A DNA stretch of 64,000 bases, taken from Anaerolineae bacterium (GTDB lineage Bacteria; Chloroflexota; Anaerolineae; Promineifilales; Promineifilaceae). The stretch spans positions 53,242-117,241 of the forward strand of contig JAUIAP010000020.1 in NCBI GenBank assembly GCA_030425205.1, written 5' to 3'. Each line of letters opens with the position of its first letter. Position 1 is the first letter of the stretch. A program made the position numbers and the translations under genes. Of this stretch, positions 25,698-33,129 are shown piece after piece. The notes beneath the pieces were generated by a model. The model saw only the letters and a list, made by a program, of their open reading frames with translations, ran no database searches and was not told where the DNA came from.

Positions 25698-27082
25698 CCC
25701 CGCTTCTTTCTAACTGGATGTGCGACGCGCTCTCCGACACGGCGCAGCTTGCCGACCTGTTCGCGCAACACGGCTCACCGCTCAATCTGCATCATCTCGG
25801 CCCGTTTGGCGACAACTATCGCGCCTATGCGGACCTGCTCGACCAGCACAATCTCAAACATTTAATCTTTTTTGCACGCAAGGCGAACAAGTCAAAAGCG
25901 TTTGTCCAAGCGGCACAACAGCTTGGTTTTGGCGTCGATACGGCGAGCTATCGTGAGCTCGCGCAAGCGCTTGAATTAGGCAATGCGCCAGAAAAATTGG
26001 TGCTGACAGCGGCCATCAAGCCCGCAAAGCTGGTGCGGCTTGCGCTAGAAAATGACGTGCTGATCGTGCTGGATAATGTGGATGAATGTGTATTGGTCGA
26101 TACGTTGGCGCGAGAGATGGGCAAGACAGCCATCGTTGGCATTCGCATCAGCGGTTTTACGGTCGCTGGGGAGCAACTTTATAGCCGCTTTGGCTTTCCA
26201 GTTGATGATGCGGTTGCGTTCATCAGTCAGATGGGCGCAACCTACCCCAATCTTCAGTTCAAGGGCTTCCACTTTCATCTCAATGGCTACTCACGCCATG
26301 AGCGCGGTGCCGCACTCGCCACGACCATCGCCTGTGCCGACTCACTACGCGAAATGGGGATTGCAACCGACTTTATCGACATTGGCGGGGGTCTACTCGT
26401 GCGTTATCTGCAAGAACAAAGCCAATGGGAAACGTTTATGCACGAACTCAAACGGGCTGTGCGTGGCGAACGAGAGCCGATCACGTTTGGCAATAATCCG
26501 CTCGGATTGCAGCTAGTGGCGGGCAAAATCTATGGTGAGCCGAATGTCTATCCCTACTTCAACACCACACCAAAAGCGACCTTTCTCGCTGAGGTGCTCG
26601 ACTATCGTGCTGCCACTGGAGAAACGGTCGCCGCTCAGTTGCGCAACCGCGCCATTGAGCTGCGGCTCGAACCCGGACGCTCGCTGCTCGACCAAACGGG
26701 CATCACCGTTGCACAAGTCGCCTTTCGCAAATGGGATAGTCGTGGCGATCTGCTCGTCGGTTTGGAGATGAACCGCACGCAAATGTACAGCTCAAGCGCG
26801 GACTTTTTGCTCGACCCGCTGCTCGTCTATCGTGACGATCCCCGCCCCACGCTACCACCCGCCGCCAGCGAGATCATGGGCTACTTTGTCGGCGCGTACT
26901 GTTTGGAACAAGACATTATCTTAAAGCGCAAAATCCCGTTTGCCCGTGTGCCTGAGATTGGGGATTGGGTCTGTTTTCCCAACACGGCTGGTTACATGAT
27001 GCACTTTTATGAGACGGAAGCGCATCTATTCGAGCTGGCGACCAATCTGGTACTGCGCGACGGGCAGTTTGTGCTGGATTAG
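25682..27082 (+). CDS. Y4yA-like PLP-dependent decarboxylase (fold type III)
   Basis: A 466-residue alanine-racemase-fold decarboxylase of the Orn/Lys/Arg/DAP class. PLP lysine K67 lies in 'FFARKANKSK'; 'GVDTASYRELAQAL', 'GIRISGF', the phosphate loop 'DIGGGLLVRYL', and 'LRLEPGRSLLDQTG' follow in the family order. It resembles the Y4yA group named from a Rhizobium NGR234 plasmid, where it neighbours a cysteine-synthase-like gene; that recollection supports a common pathway. Substrate is unknown, possibly a diaminopropionate-derived amino acid. Start ATG 25682 gives a normal N-terminus; 25658 is in frame upstream. Confidence 0.83.
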   Translation: MLPKLTPLLSNWMCDALSDTAQLADLFAQHGSPLNLHHLGPFGDNYRAYADLLDQHNLKHLIFFARKANKSKAFVQAAQQLGFGVDTASYRELAQALELGNAPEKLVLTAAIKPAKLVRLALENDVLIVLDNVDECVLVDTLAREMGKTAIVGIRISGFTVAGEQLYSRFGFPVDDAVAFISQMGATYPNLQFKGFHFHLNGYSRHERGAALATTIACADSLREMGIATDFIDIGGGLLVRYLQEQSQWETFMHELKRAVRGEREPITFGNNPLGLQLVAGKIYGEPNVYPYFNTTPKATFLAEVLDYRAATGETVAAQLRNRAIELRLEPGRSLLDQTGITVAQVAFRKWDSRGDLLVGLEMNRTQMYSSSADFLLDPLLVYRDDPRPTLPPAASEIMGYFVGAYCLEQDIILKRKIPFARVPEIGDWVCFPNTAGYMMHFYETEAHLFELATNLVLRDGQFVLD

Positions 27083-27120
27083 TGGGAAGTGGTCTTGGGA
27101 TAGATTTTTGGGTTCTTGTG

Positions 27121-27186
27121 GATTGCGTGGTGCGTATTGCGTATTGAATGCTGGACATGCGCCACGCACTACGCACTACGTGCTGA
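27121..27186. repeat. TGCGTRNTGCG-type inverted repeat, copy 5
   Basis: GATTGCGTGGTGCGTATTGCG is followed by CGCCACGCACTACGCACTACG, an inverted set of the same units able to form a long imperfect stem after the Y4yA-like gene. Confidence 0.8.
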
Positions 27187-27209
27187 CCACCCTTTTTTTC
27201 AAATGATTT

Positions 27210-27246
27210 CGGGGGTATTTGGACGCAAGATATCCAAATACTCCCG
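27210..27246. terminator. 14-bp stem hairpin after the SbnA/Y4yA cluster
   Basis: CGGGGGTATTTGGA (27210-27223) pairs with TCCAAATACTCCCG (27233-27246), 13 of 14 pairs canonical. It lies between the plus-strand cluster and the convergent AHSA1 gene. Confidence 0.65.
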
Positions 27247-27304
27247 AAGACTGTTTTGCATCGCGCCGAGGATGAAGCGTGTGCAGCAAAATGTTGTGAT
27301 TGAC

Positions 27305-27802
27305 CTATAACGTCGCTAACAGGTCATCGAGTCGATCCCACGTATCAGCCATTCCCTCTTCCATGCCCATATCGATGACTTGCTGGCGGGCATCGGCCGA
27401 ATCAAACAGCGTGCTGCTCGTCAACAGCGTCCCGCCATCGATCTCCTCCAACGAAACCGTGATGACCATTTGCGGCAAGTCGGGATTGATGTTGCCTTCC
27501 GCATCCGAAAATGCGTCACGATAGACAAAACGCTGTGGCGCGTCGATCTCTTCATACGTCGCCATCCCCCAACTCTCCATCGTGTTGTCTTCATATTCGC
27601 CCGTCATGCAGTAGTGCCACGTGCCACCGGGCCGAAAGTCGAGTTCACAATGGGTCAACTCCCACCCCTGCGGCCCCCACCAATGCTTTAGGTGCGCACA
27701 ATCACTATATGCCATCCACACCAAGCGGCGTGGGGCGGCAAAACGGCGGGTCACCACAAGCTCGCGCTCTCCGCGCCGTTCAATCGTCTGTTTATTGCTC
27801 AT
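27305..27802 (-). CDS. SRPBCC/AHSA1-family protein
   Basis: A 165-residue START-like protein: 'LVVTRRFAAPRRLVWMAYSD', 'HLKHWWGPQGW', 'FRPGGTWHYCM' and a C-terminal helix 'EEGMADTWDRLDDLLATL'. Such proteins bind hydrophobic ligands or act on Hsp90-like partners and are often paired with an ArsR regulator. Here the ArsR appears reduced to a remnant that overlaps the start. It reads on the same strand as, and just after, the TetR gene. Confidence 0.9.
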   Translation of the reverse strand: MSNKQTIERRGERELVVTRRFAAPRRLVWMAYSDCAHLKHWWGPQGWELTHCELDFRPGGTWHYCMTGEYEDNTMESWGMATYEEIDAPQRFVYRDAFSDAEGNINPDLPQMVITVSLEEIDGGTLLTSSTLFDSADARQQVIDMGMEEGMADTWDRLDDLLATL

Positions 27803-27890
27803 TTTTCAGTTCCTCTTGTTGTAATGATTTGAGATAGTCATCCAGTCGATCATACCGTTCTGTCCATAGTCGCTCAAATCTGGATGGCAC
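27792..27890 (-). pseudogene. C-terminal remnant of an ArsR-type regulator
   Basis: Between TetR and AHSA1 an open stretch in another frame encodes 'RFERLWTERYDRLDDYLK' then 'SLQQEELKNEQ' and stops inside the AHSA1 start region (ATGAGCAATAA). This resembles the end of the small ArsR proteins that normally precede AHSA1 genes ('W-x-x-R-x-D-x-L-x-x-Y-L'). No DNA-binding part is present; the TetR 3' end occupies the place. Similarity is from memory. Confidence 0.5.
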
Positions 27891-28464
27891 GCCACACAAC
27901 GGCGGCGATGATTGTCTGCGCCTCCGCCATCGGCAAATCACGTATTCCAGCTAGCCACCGCCGGGCAAATTCGTGGGCTGGCCCCATAATGATGGCGTCA
28001 TAGGCCCACGGCGGGAGCGCGATCAATTGACCTGCCGCAATAAAGGGTTGCATCCACGCAAAGATGGCGGCGTAAAATTCCCCCTTAAACTGCATGATCT
28101 CTGCCAAGTGATTGCGGAGTTGCTGACCGTCTGAAACGGCATAAATGAAGTTTGCCCGCGTGGGATTCTCGGCAACCCATTGCAGGTAGGTATAAACGAG
28201 CGCATTGATGCCGTCGTCCGCACGTTCTGTCGTCGTCACGGCGGGCAATAATCGGCCGAAACAGTCATCAAAACTCTCCCGATAGAGCGCATACAAAATC
28301 CCTTCACGATCACCAAAGTGATGATAGAGACTGCCGACGCTGGTTGCCGAACGTTTACCAATTGCCGCGATAGTGGTGGCGTGGAGGCCACGCTCGTTGA
28401 CGAGCGCAAGCGTCGCGTCGAGAACTTTGCGTTGGGTTTCGGCCGATTTTTTCTGCTTTGACAT
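27874..28464 (-). CDS. TetR-family transcriptional regulator
   Basis: A 196-residue repressor candidate: helix-turn-helix 'TTIAAIGKRSATSVGSLYHHFGDREGILYALY' spans residues about 32-62, and the rest is an all-helical ligand domain ending 'AAVVWRAIQI'. Start at 28464 or 28470 (both ATG, in frame). It is divergent from the SDR gene across a 120-bp gap with nested palindromes (28489-28516), so it probably represses itself and the SDR. Confidence 0.92.
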   Translation of the reverse strand: MSKQKKSAETQRKVLDATLALVNERGLHATTIAAIGKRSATSVGSLYHHFGDREGILYALYRESFDDCFGRLLPAVTTTERADDGINALVYTYLQWVAENPTRANFIYAVSDGQQLRNHLAEIMQFKGEFYAAIFAWMQPFIAAGQLIALPPWAYDAIIMGPAHEFARRWLAGIRDLPMAEAQTIIAAVVWRAIQI

Positions 28465-28488
28465 AATCAAAATGTCTGCTATTGTTTA

Positions 28489-28516
28489 TAGAATCAAGTT
28501 CTAGAATATTATTCTA
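28489..28516. promoter_or_regulatory. Candidate TetR operator: two overlapping TAGAA/TTCTA palindromes
   Basis: TAGAA-N5-TTCTA (28489-28503) overlaps TAGAAT-ATT-ATTCTA (28502-28516). The palindromes sit 25-50 bases before the TetR start and 70-100 before the SDR start, the expected place for a shared operator. Confidence 0.65.
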
Positions 28517-28586
28517 TTTTACTCAGAATGCGTACTGTCAACAGTCTAACAACCATTCGGACAAGTCGCAACGAGGAGCAACATTG

Positions 28587-29417
28587 ATGCAATCAAAACG
28601 GTATGTTGTCACGGGGGGTAACGCTGGGATCGGTTATGAGATTGTGCGCGGATTGGCGCAAAAGTCGGCAGAGGTTGTGCTGGTCAGCCGTGACGAGGCA
28701 CGTGGTCGAACGGCGCAAGCAGAGCTGCAAGCGGCCACAGGCGCAGGGAAAATTGACCTTGTAGTGGGTGATTTAGGAACGGTCGCAGGGACGCGCCAAC
28801 TGGCAACCGATCTCCTCGCCGCCTATCCGACGCTCGACGGGCTGATCAATAATGCAGGGGTATGGATGACACGCAAAGTGCTCAACGAGGATGGGCTAGA
28901 GCTCTCTTTTATGGTCAATCATCTTGCCCCATTTATGTTGTCACAGCTTTTGCTGCCCGCTCTGCAAGCAGCTGGCCATGCGAGAATCGTCCACGTCAAC
29001 GCGGGTCTTTATGTTAAGGGCAAGGTGGATTTGCAAAAAACGCCTTATGGTAAGGATTTCGGCCGAATTCGCACCTATGCCAACTCAAAGCTGTGTGCCG
29101 TGCTGACCCTACCCGAACAGGCGCGACGACTGGCGGGCAATAGCGTCACGGTCAACATGGTGCATCCCGGCGTGATCCGCACCGGTTTGGGTGACACAAG
29201 TGGCGTTGTTGGATGGTTGTTACGCCAGGTCAAGCGGCAATGGGCCACGCCATTGCAAGGCGCGGTCGCCCCAATCTGGCTGGCAACGGCACCAGAGCTG
29301 GCCGAACAATGCGGCATCTATTTCAACGAGCAGGTGCCGATGCCCTTGGCCGACAATGCGCAAGATGAGGCGTTAGCCGCTGCGCTTTGGCAATTGAGTG
29401 AACGCTTGATGCAATAG
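28587..29417 (+). CDS. Short-chain dehydrogenase/reductase (SDR), atypical active site
   Basis: A 276-residue SDR with cofactor motif 'VVTGGNAGIGYE' (residues 7-18), 'DLGTVAG', 'NNAGVW' near 89 and the catalytic Y-x-x-x-K pair in 'TYANSKL'. The usual catalytic Ser segment ('VNVSS') reads 'VHVNAGLY', so the Ser is replaced or displaced. Layout resembles the retinol-dehydrogenase/WWOX-like group, NAD(P)H-dependent. ATG 28587 has GAGGAG seven bases upstream. Divergent from, and probably repressed by, the TetR gene. Confidence 0.88.
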   Translation: MQSKRYVVTGGNAGIGYEIVRGLAQKSAEVVLVSRDEARGRTAQAELQAATGAGKIDLVVGDLGTVAGTRQLATDLLAAYPTLDGLINNAGVWMTRKVLNEDGLELSFMVNHLAPFMLSQLLLPALQAAGHARIVHVNAGLYVKGKVDLQKTPYGKDFGRIRTYANSKLCAVLTLPEQARRLAGNSVTVNMVHPGVIRTGLGDTSGVVGWLLRQVKRQWATPLQGAVAPIWLATAPELAEQCGIYFNEQVPMPLADNAQDEALAAALWQLSERLMQ

Positions 29418-29435
29418 TTTTCGCGCTTGCATCGC

Positions 29436-30461
29436 CTACTGAAACGATTCAACAAATGCACACGTCGTTCGATACCCTTCGGCAGTTAGCTGGTCGTAGG
29501 TGGCGTTTCCAACAACGGGTTCGATTGTAAAATCGGTTGCGCTCACGCCGAGATTGCTGATCTGGATGGTGCGACGCATGTTAAATGGATTGAGCGCAAG
29601 TCGCAACGTTTGCGTGTTGAGAATCATCTGGGCGAGACTTTCCATATAGGTCAGCAGACTTTGAATCGGCCGATCTGACCCTCTTAATTCAGCCGGTGTG
29701 AAGTGATGTAATCCCAACGTCTGCCAGTTGATGCCGCGATTGAGCTGCTCCCCCTCTTCCATGTAGTCGGCATGATCAAACAGCTCAATTGGAAAGGCGT
29801 TGACCAATCCTCCATCGGCGTAATAATCGCCTTTGCCGATCTCTTTGCCATCAAATTGAATCGCCTCAAAAAAGAGCGGGATTGATTGGGAGAGCAGCAG
29901 CGCGGCCGCGACGGGTGCGTTGGGGGTGGTTTCGGCCGAAAACAGCTCCCCTTTTGTCTTTGAGACGTTCGCCGCCACCACATACAAATCCCGAAAGCCA
30001 CGCGACTGAAACTCTGCAAACGTGGCATCGCCGTTTCCATCGCACTGGTCGGCAATGACATCGCGCATCCAGCCATATGCATAGGCGGACGAATACCACC
30101 CGTAATGCTTCGCCAAGCGCGACATCGTTGCGGTGCGCTGTGTGATCCCCTTGAGCGATGATTGCAATGCCGACAGGGGAAAGTTCCACGACGGCTCCAT
30201 ATCGGCATTACTAGACAGTTGCGGAATGCGTGCCATATCAACAGCGGCGTAATAGGCCAATGTCTCGTCGATGGGTAAGCGAAAACTGAGCAACGCGGCC
30301 AGCATCGCGCCCGCTGACACACCGACAACCCGCTTAATATTGGGCAATACACCTGCTTCATCGAGTGCGTTCAGTGCGCCATGAAAGACAAACGTCTTCA
30401 CCCCACCGCCCTGTATCACGAGATTGTGCCATTGGGTTGTGTCAATTGTCTTTGCACTCAT
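29436..30461 (-). CDS. Patatin-like phospholipase
   Basis: A 341-residue patatin-domain hydrolase. Oxyanion loop 'QGGGVKTFVFHGAL' at 17-30, nucleophile S49 in 'GVSAGAM', and catalytic Asp in 'YYADGGLVNAFP' near residue 208. It cleaves acyl esters of lipids; no secretion signal is seen, so it is cytosolic or membrane-associated. The ATG (30461) overlaps the TGA of the DUF421 gene (ATGA). An earlier in-frame start lies within DUF421. Confidence 0.9.
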   Translation of the reverse strand: MSAKTIDTTQWHNLVIQGGGVKTFVFHGALNALDEAGVLPNIKRVVGVSAGAMLAALLSFRLPIDETLAYYAAVDMARIPQLSSNADMEPSWNFPLSALQSSLKGITQRTATMSRLAKHYGWYSSAYAYGWMRDVIADQCDGNGDATFAEFQSRGFRDLYVVAANVSKTKGELFSAETTPNAPVAAALLLSQSIPLFFEAIQFDGKEIGKGDYYADGGLVNAFPIELFDHADYMEEGEQLNRGINWQTLGLHHFTPAELRGSDRPIQSLLTYMESLAQMILNTQTLRLALNPFNMRRTIQISNLGVSATDFTIEPVVGNATYDQLTAEGYRTTCAFVESFQ

Positions 30462-30994
30462 GCTGAAAATTCTGTCTCTGTTTCTCCGCAAAAAACCAAA
30501 TCCATTGCGGAGAAATCGTTGCGCTCACCCTCTTGCCGTCCAATGACCGTCAGTTCGCCCGTTGTTTCCAACACAATGGCGTACACCTCGCTTTTTCCTG
30601 TAAAGCCTTTGGCACGGATATTTTCATCTACCTCGCGCTCAGAGACGCGCTCTTTTTTCAACGCCGATTCAATATAGTTGCCGTTGTAGAATAACAGCGC
30701 GGGTTCTGACTTGATCAATCGATCAAACGCCTTACTGCGCACAGAGAGCCACGAAATGAGATATTGAAGGCTGAGCAGTAGCGCAATTGCCAGGATACCA
30801 TCGACCAGTGGCGTTCCCGCAAGGGCGATGTTGGCGAGAATCGAGCCGAGCGCAACGGTCACCACAAAGTCGAACATGTTCATCTTCGCCAAACTGCGCT
30901 TACCCGCAATCCGCAAGAGCAATACCAGTGTCACATAAAACAGCGCACCGATCACCAACATTTGAGCAATTTTGCTTGCATCACTTGACCACAT
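30458..30994 (-). CDS. DUF421 (YetF-like) membrane protein
   Basis: A 178-residue protein with three N-terminal membrane helices (about 10-28, 38-58, 63-83) and a cytosolic domain. The family signature 'LRIAGKRSLAKMNMFDFVVTVALGS' lies at 27-51, and the C-terminal part has 'LIKSEPALLFYNGN' and 'EVYAIVLETTGELTVI'. YetF proteins are linked to spore or membrane stress; role here unknown. First gene of a two-gene unit with patatin. Confidence 0.9.
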   Translation of the reverse strand: MWSSDASKIAQMLVIGALFYVTLVLLLRIAGKRSLAKMNMFDFVVTVALGSILANIALAGTPLVDGILAIALLLSLQYLISWLSVRSKAFDRLIKSEPALLFYNGNYIESALKKERVSEREVDENIRAKGFTGKSEVYAIVLETTGELTVIGRQEGERNDFSAMDLVFCGETETEFSA

Positions 30995-31218
30995 TTGAAT
31001 TATCTCCCTGTCTGAGTGGTTTTCTCGCTAAATTTCAACAAGTTGACCAATAGGCGACATGACTTGCAAACTTAGGAGATAAACCCCAGCCTATGATTTT
31101 TCATTGAATTGTGCGTCATGAGACACCATTCTTGCAAACGACCATGTTTGGTCAGCGGTGGTTGGGCGCAGTGGTGCGGTCAACATTGAACAGCGTGTGG
31201 TTAAAATGGGGCTACTGT

Positions 31219-31372
31219 CCCCGCTTTGCGGGCAAAGGCTGTGACACAAAGAAATCCTACAGTTAAAACCAGAAGCTGACACGCAAACCACGCTGAAGCG
31301 CGTTGTCTTCCAGTGCGTTTGAACGCACTTTGTGTAACAGCCTGCGGTTTTAACCGTAGGATTTTATAAAGA
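31219..31372. repeat. Double-hairpin repeat family, copy 2 (inverted pair)
   Basis: Between DUF421 and the GNAT gene the family motif occurs twice in opposite orientation: AAATCCTACAGTTAAAACC with CACGCTGAAGCGCGTTG, then AGTGCGTTTGAACGCACT with CAGCCTGCGGTTTTAACCG. It begins with CCCGCTTTGCGGGCAAAGG, also shared with the copy near 37570. It ends at the GNAT stop codon. Bases 30995-31218 hold nothing recognisable. Confidence 0.75.
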
Positions 31373-32353
31373 CTCGTTGTCCTGCTCATTCGGCCGATTT
31401 CGCTCAAACGTCAAATAGGCAGGACGCGGCGCAAATCCCAACGCCATGTTCAAATCATACATCGGGTTGTTTTCTTCGTTGCTCGTGCTAATCTCGATGC
31501 CGTCTTGCGACTTGACATGCATGATAGAAGCCACCTTGAGCGTCGTGGCGACCCCCATGCGGCGATGGCTGCGTAACACACCCGTCAACCCATTGTTCCA
31601 GAAACCCTCCAATGCTTTTGGATGGACGTTACACGAGCCGACATAGCGATTGGTCGGCCGCTCAACGGCAACGAACCACGCATCGGGCGTGAAGGTTGGA
31701 TCGCCCATGAGCTGCTCTTCGAGATAGTCGTATGACGGCTTTTGGCGTTTTTCGGCGTTGGAGCCGGGAACGTCTTTGATAATCTCCCAGACCAAATCGA
31801 GTAGCTTATGCTTATAGTCGGGGTCCGTTTTGGCGAGTTGGCTGTACGTGGTGATGTAGATGTTGTGGGCGGCGGTTTTTTCGGCCGATTTCGCAAACCG
31901 TGTCGCGTCAAACGCCTGCACATCCACCGCCGACATCGGATCACGCTGCTTCAACACAAAGCCACGTCGTTCAAGCCACGCAACTGTCTCTGCGCGATCT
32001 TCCATCGTATCAGTCGCCAGCTCAAACGGGGCGTATGCGGTGAGCGTTTCCTCAATCGTTGCAAAGAGCGCGCGCCCCACGCCACGTCGTCGCATGGCGG
32101 GCAGCACCTCGATCAGCATGTAGTAGCGATTAATGTCAGTGCGCTGCCAATCATGCACGACCTGTGCATGACCGACGAACTGCCCATCCACTTCCGCCAA
32201 CCAGCGTTGCGCATACTTCTCGGCATCAGGGCCGCGCCCCTTGTCTTCATGCTTAAAATCCGCCACTGTGAGCGGTCGTTGCGGCCAAATCGGCCCATTG
32301 ATCGCTACGAGCGCGTCGTAATGTTCCTGGGTGTAATCAAATGGTTTAATCAT
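31364..32353 (-). CDS. Tandem GNAT N-acetyltransferase
   Basis: A 329-residue protein with two GNAT domains. The first (about 1-160) has acetyl-CoA motif A 'VLPAMRRRGVGRALFATIEE'; the second (about 165-325) has 'GVLRSHRRMGVATTLKVASI' and 'NPMYDLNMALGFAPRPAYLTF'. Tandem GNATs of this form are found in actinobacteria and Chloroflexi, some acting like mycothiol synthase or self-acetylating resistance enzymes; substrate unknown. ATG 32353 gives a normal first strand; the longer frame starts in a repeat. Confidence 0.9.
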   Translation of the reverse strand: MIKPFDYTQEHYDALVAINGPIWPQRPLTVADFKHEDKGRGPDAEKYAQRWLAEVDGQFVGHAQVVHDWQRTDINRYYMLIEVLPAMRRRGVGRALFATIEETLTAYAPFELATDTMEDRAETVAWLERRGFVLKQRDPMSAVDVQAFDATRFAKSAEKTAAHNIYITTYSQLAKTDPDYKHKLLDLVWEIIKDVPGSNAEKRQKPSYDYLEEQLMGDPTFTPDAWFVAVERPTNRYVGSCNVHPKALEGFWNNGLTGVLRSHRRMGVATTLKVASIMHVKSQDGIEISTSNEENNPMYDLNMALGFAPRPAYLTFERNRPNEQDNESL

Positions 32354-32363
32354 CACTATCTGG

Positions 32364-32418
32364 AGCGCGACCCGCTTGGCCGCCACTGCTTAAATAGGCA
32401 GCTAAGCGGGTCGCGCGC
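32364..32418. repeat. GCGCGACCCGCTT inverted repeat between GNAT and MBL genes
   Basis: GAGCGCGACCCGCTT (about 32364-32378) pairs with AAGCGGGTCGCGCGC (about 32404-32418) around a 25-base loop. Related to repeats at 14112 and 53377; could terminate the MBL transcript. Confidence 0.7.
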
Positions 32419-32420
32419 CG

Positions 32421-33089
32421 TTAAATCGCCCCAACTTTGCGGGCGAATGTCTGTAGCTGTTCTGTCGCATTATCCGCGATCGGTTGGCCGTGTCCAAAAC
32501 AGAGCATCTGCGGTTCAACTGTTTGGGCTAATCGGCCGATTGAGCGCACGTTCATTGCCATGTCTACCGTCAACGGCTTGTACGGCAAACGCATTGTGCG
32601 CGTGTGAAAAATAACATCCCCCGTGAACAAGACACGCTTGTCGGGATGCCAGTATGACAGATGGCCGGGTGCATGTCCCGGTGTGGCAATCGCTTGAAGC
32701 GTGCCGATCAGCTCACCATCAGCCACCGTGCGGTCCGCCTTCATCCCTTGCAGCACCGTGCGCGGCGGCTTCAACAATCCCGGCGCACGCGCAATCGCCG
32801 CCTCGCCGTCAAAGGCAGCGCGTTCCCCTTCTGGCACAATCACTTCCACATTGGTCGCCGCAACCAGCGCGGGAACCGCCCCCACATGGTCGGGATGTGC
32901 ATGCGTGATCAGCAATCGCTTGATGCGCTCTTGTGCCAATCCCGCCGCCGCCATCTCCGCCAAAATCGTCTTGCCCGCATTGGGCAAACTCGCATCGATC
33001 AGCGTATAGCCGTCCGCCTCTTCAACGAGGTAAACACGTCCCACTCGCAACTTTGTAAATGTCCAAATACCATCCGTTAGCTTTTTCAT
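32421..33089 (-). CDS. Metallo-beta-lactamase-fold hydrolase
   Basis: A 222-residue MBL-fold protein. 'LLITHAHPDHVGAVPAL' near residues 57-73 is the HxHxDH metal motif; 'TPGHAPGHLSYW' and 'VLFTGDVIF' supply the next His and the bridging Asp, and 'LCFGHGQPI' the last His. Glyoxalase II/lactonase-like size with two metal ions expected; substrate not predictable. ATG 33089 is chosen as it opens the first strand 'GIWTFTKL'. Confidence 0.92.
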   Translation of the reverse strand: MKKLTDGIWTFTKLRVGRVYLVEEADGYTLIDASLPNAGKTILAEMAAAGLAQERIKRLLITHAHPDHVGAVPALVAATNVEVIVPEGERAAFDGEAAIARAPGLLKPPRTVLQGMKADRTVADGELIGTLQAIATPGHAPGHLSYWHPDKRVLFTGDVIFHTRTMRLPYKPLTVDMAMNVRSIGRLAQTVEPQMLCFGHGQPIADNATEQLQTFARKVGAI

Positions 33090-33129
33090 GGTTCTCAGGG
33101 CGCGCAAACGTCTTGTTGCGCGCCAATAT

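Noticed and set aside
22681..27082. Complete siderophore cluster
   Set aside because: No NRPS, IucA/IucC-type synthetase, SbnB or iron transporter is nearby; only three biosynthetic genes are seen.
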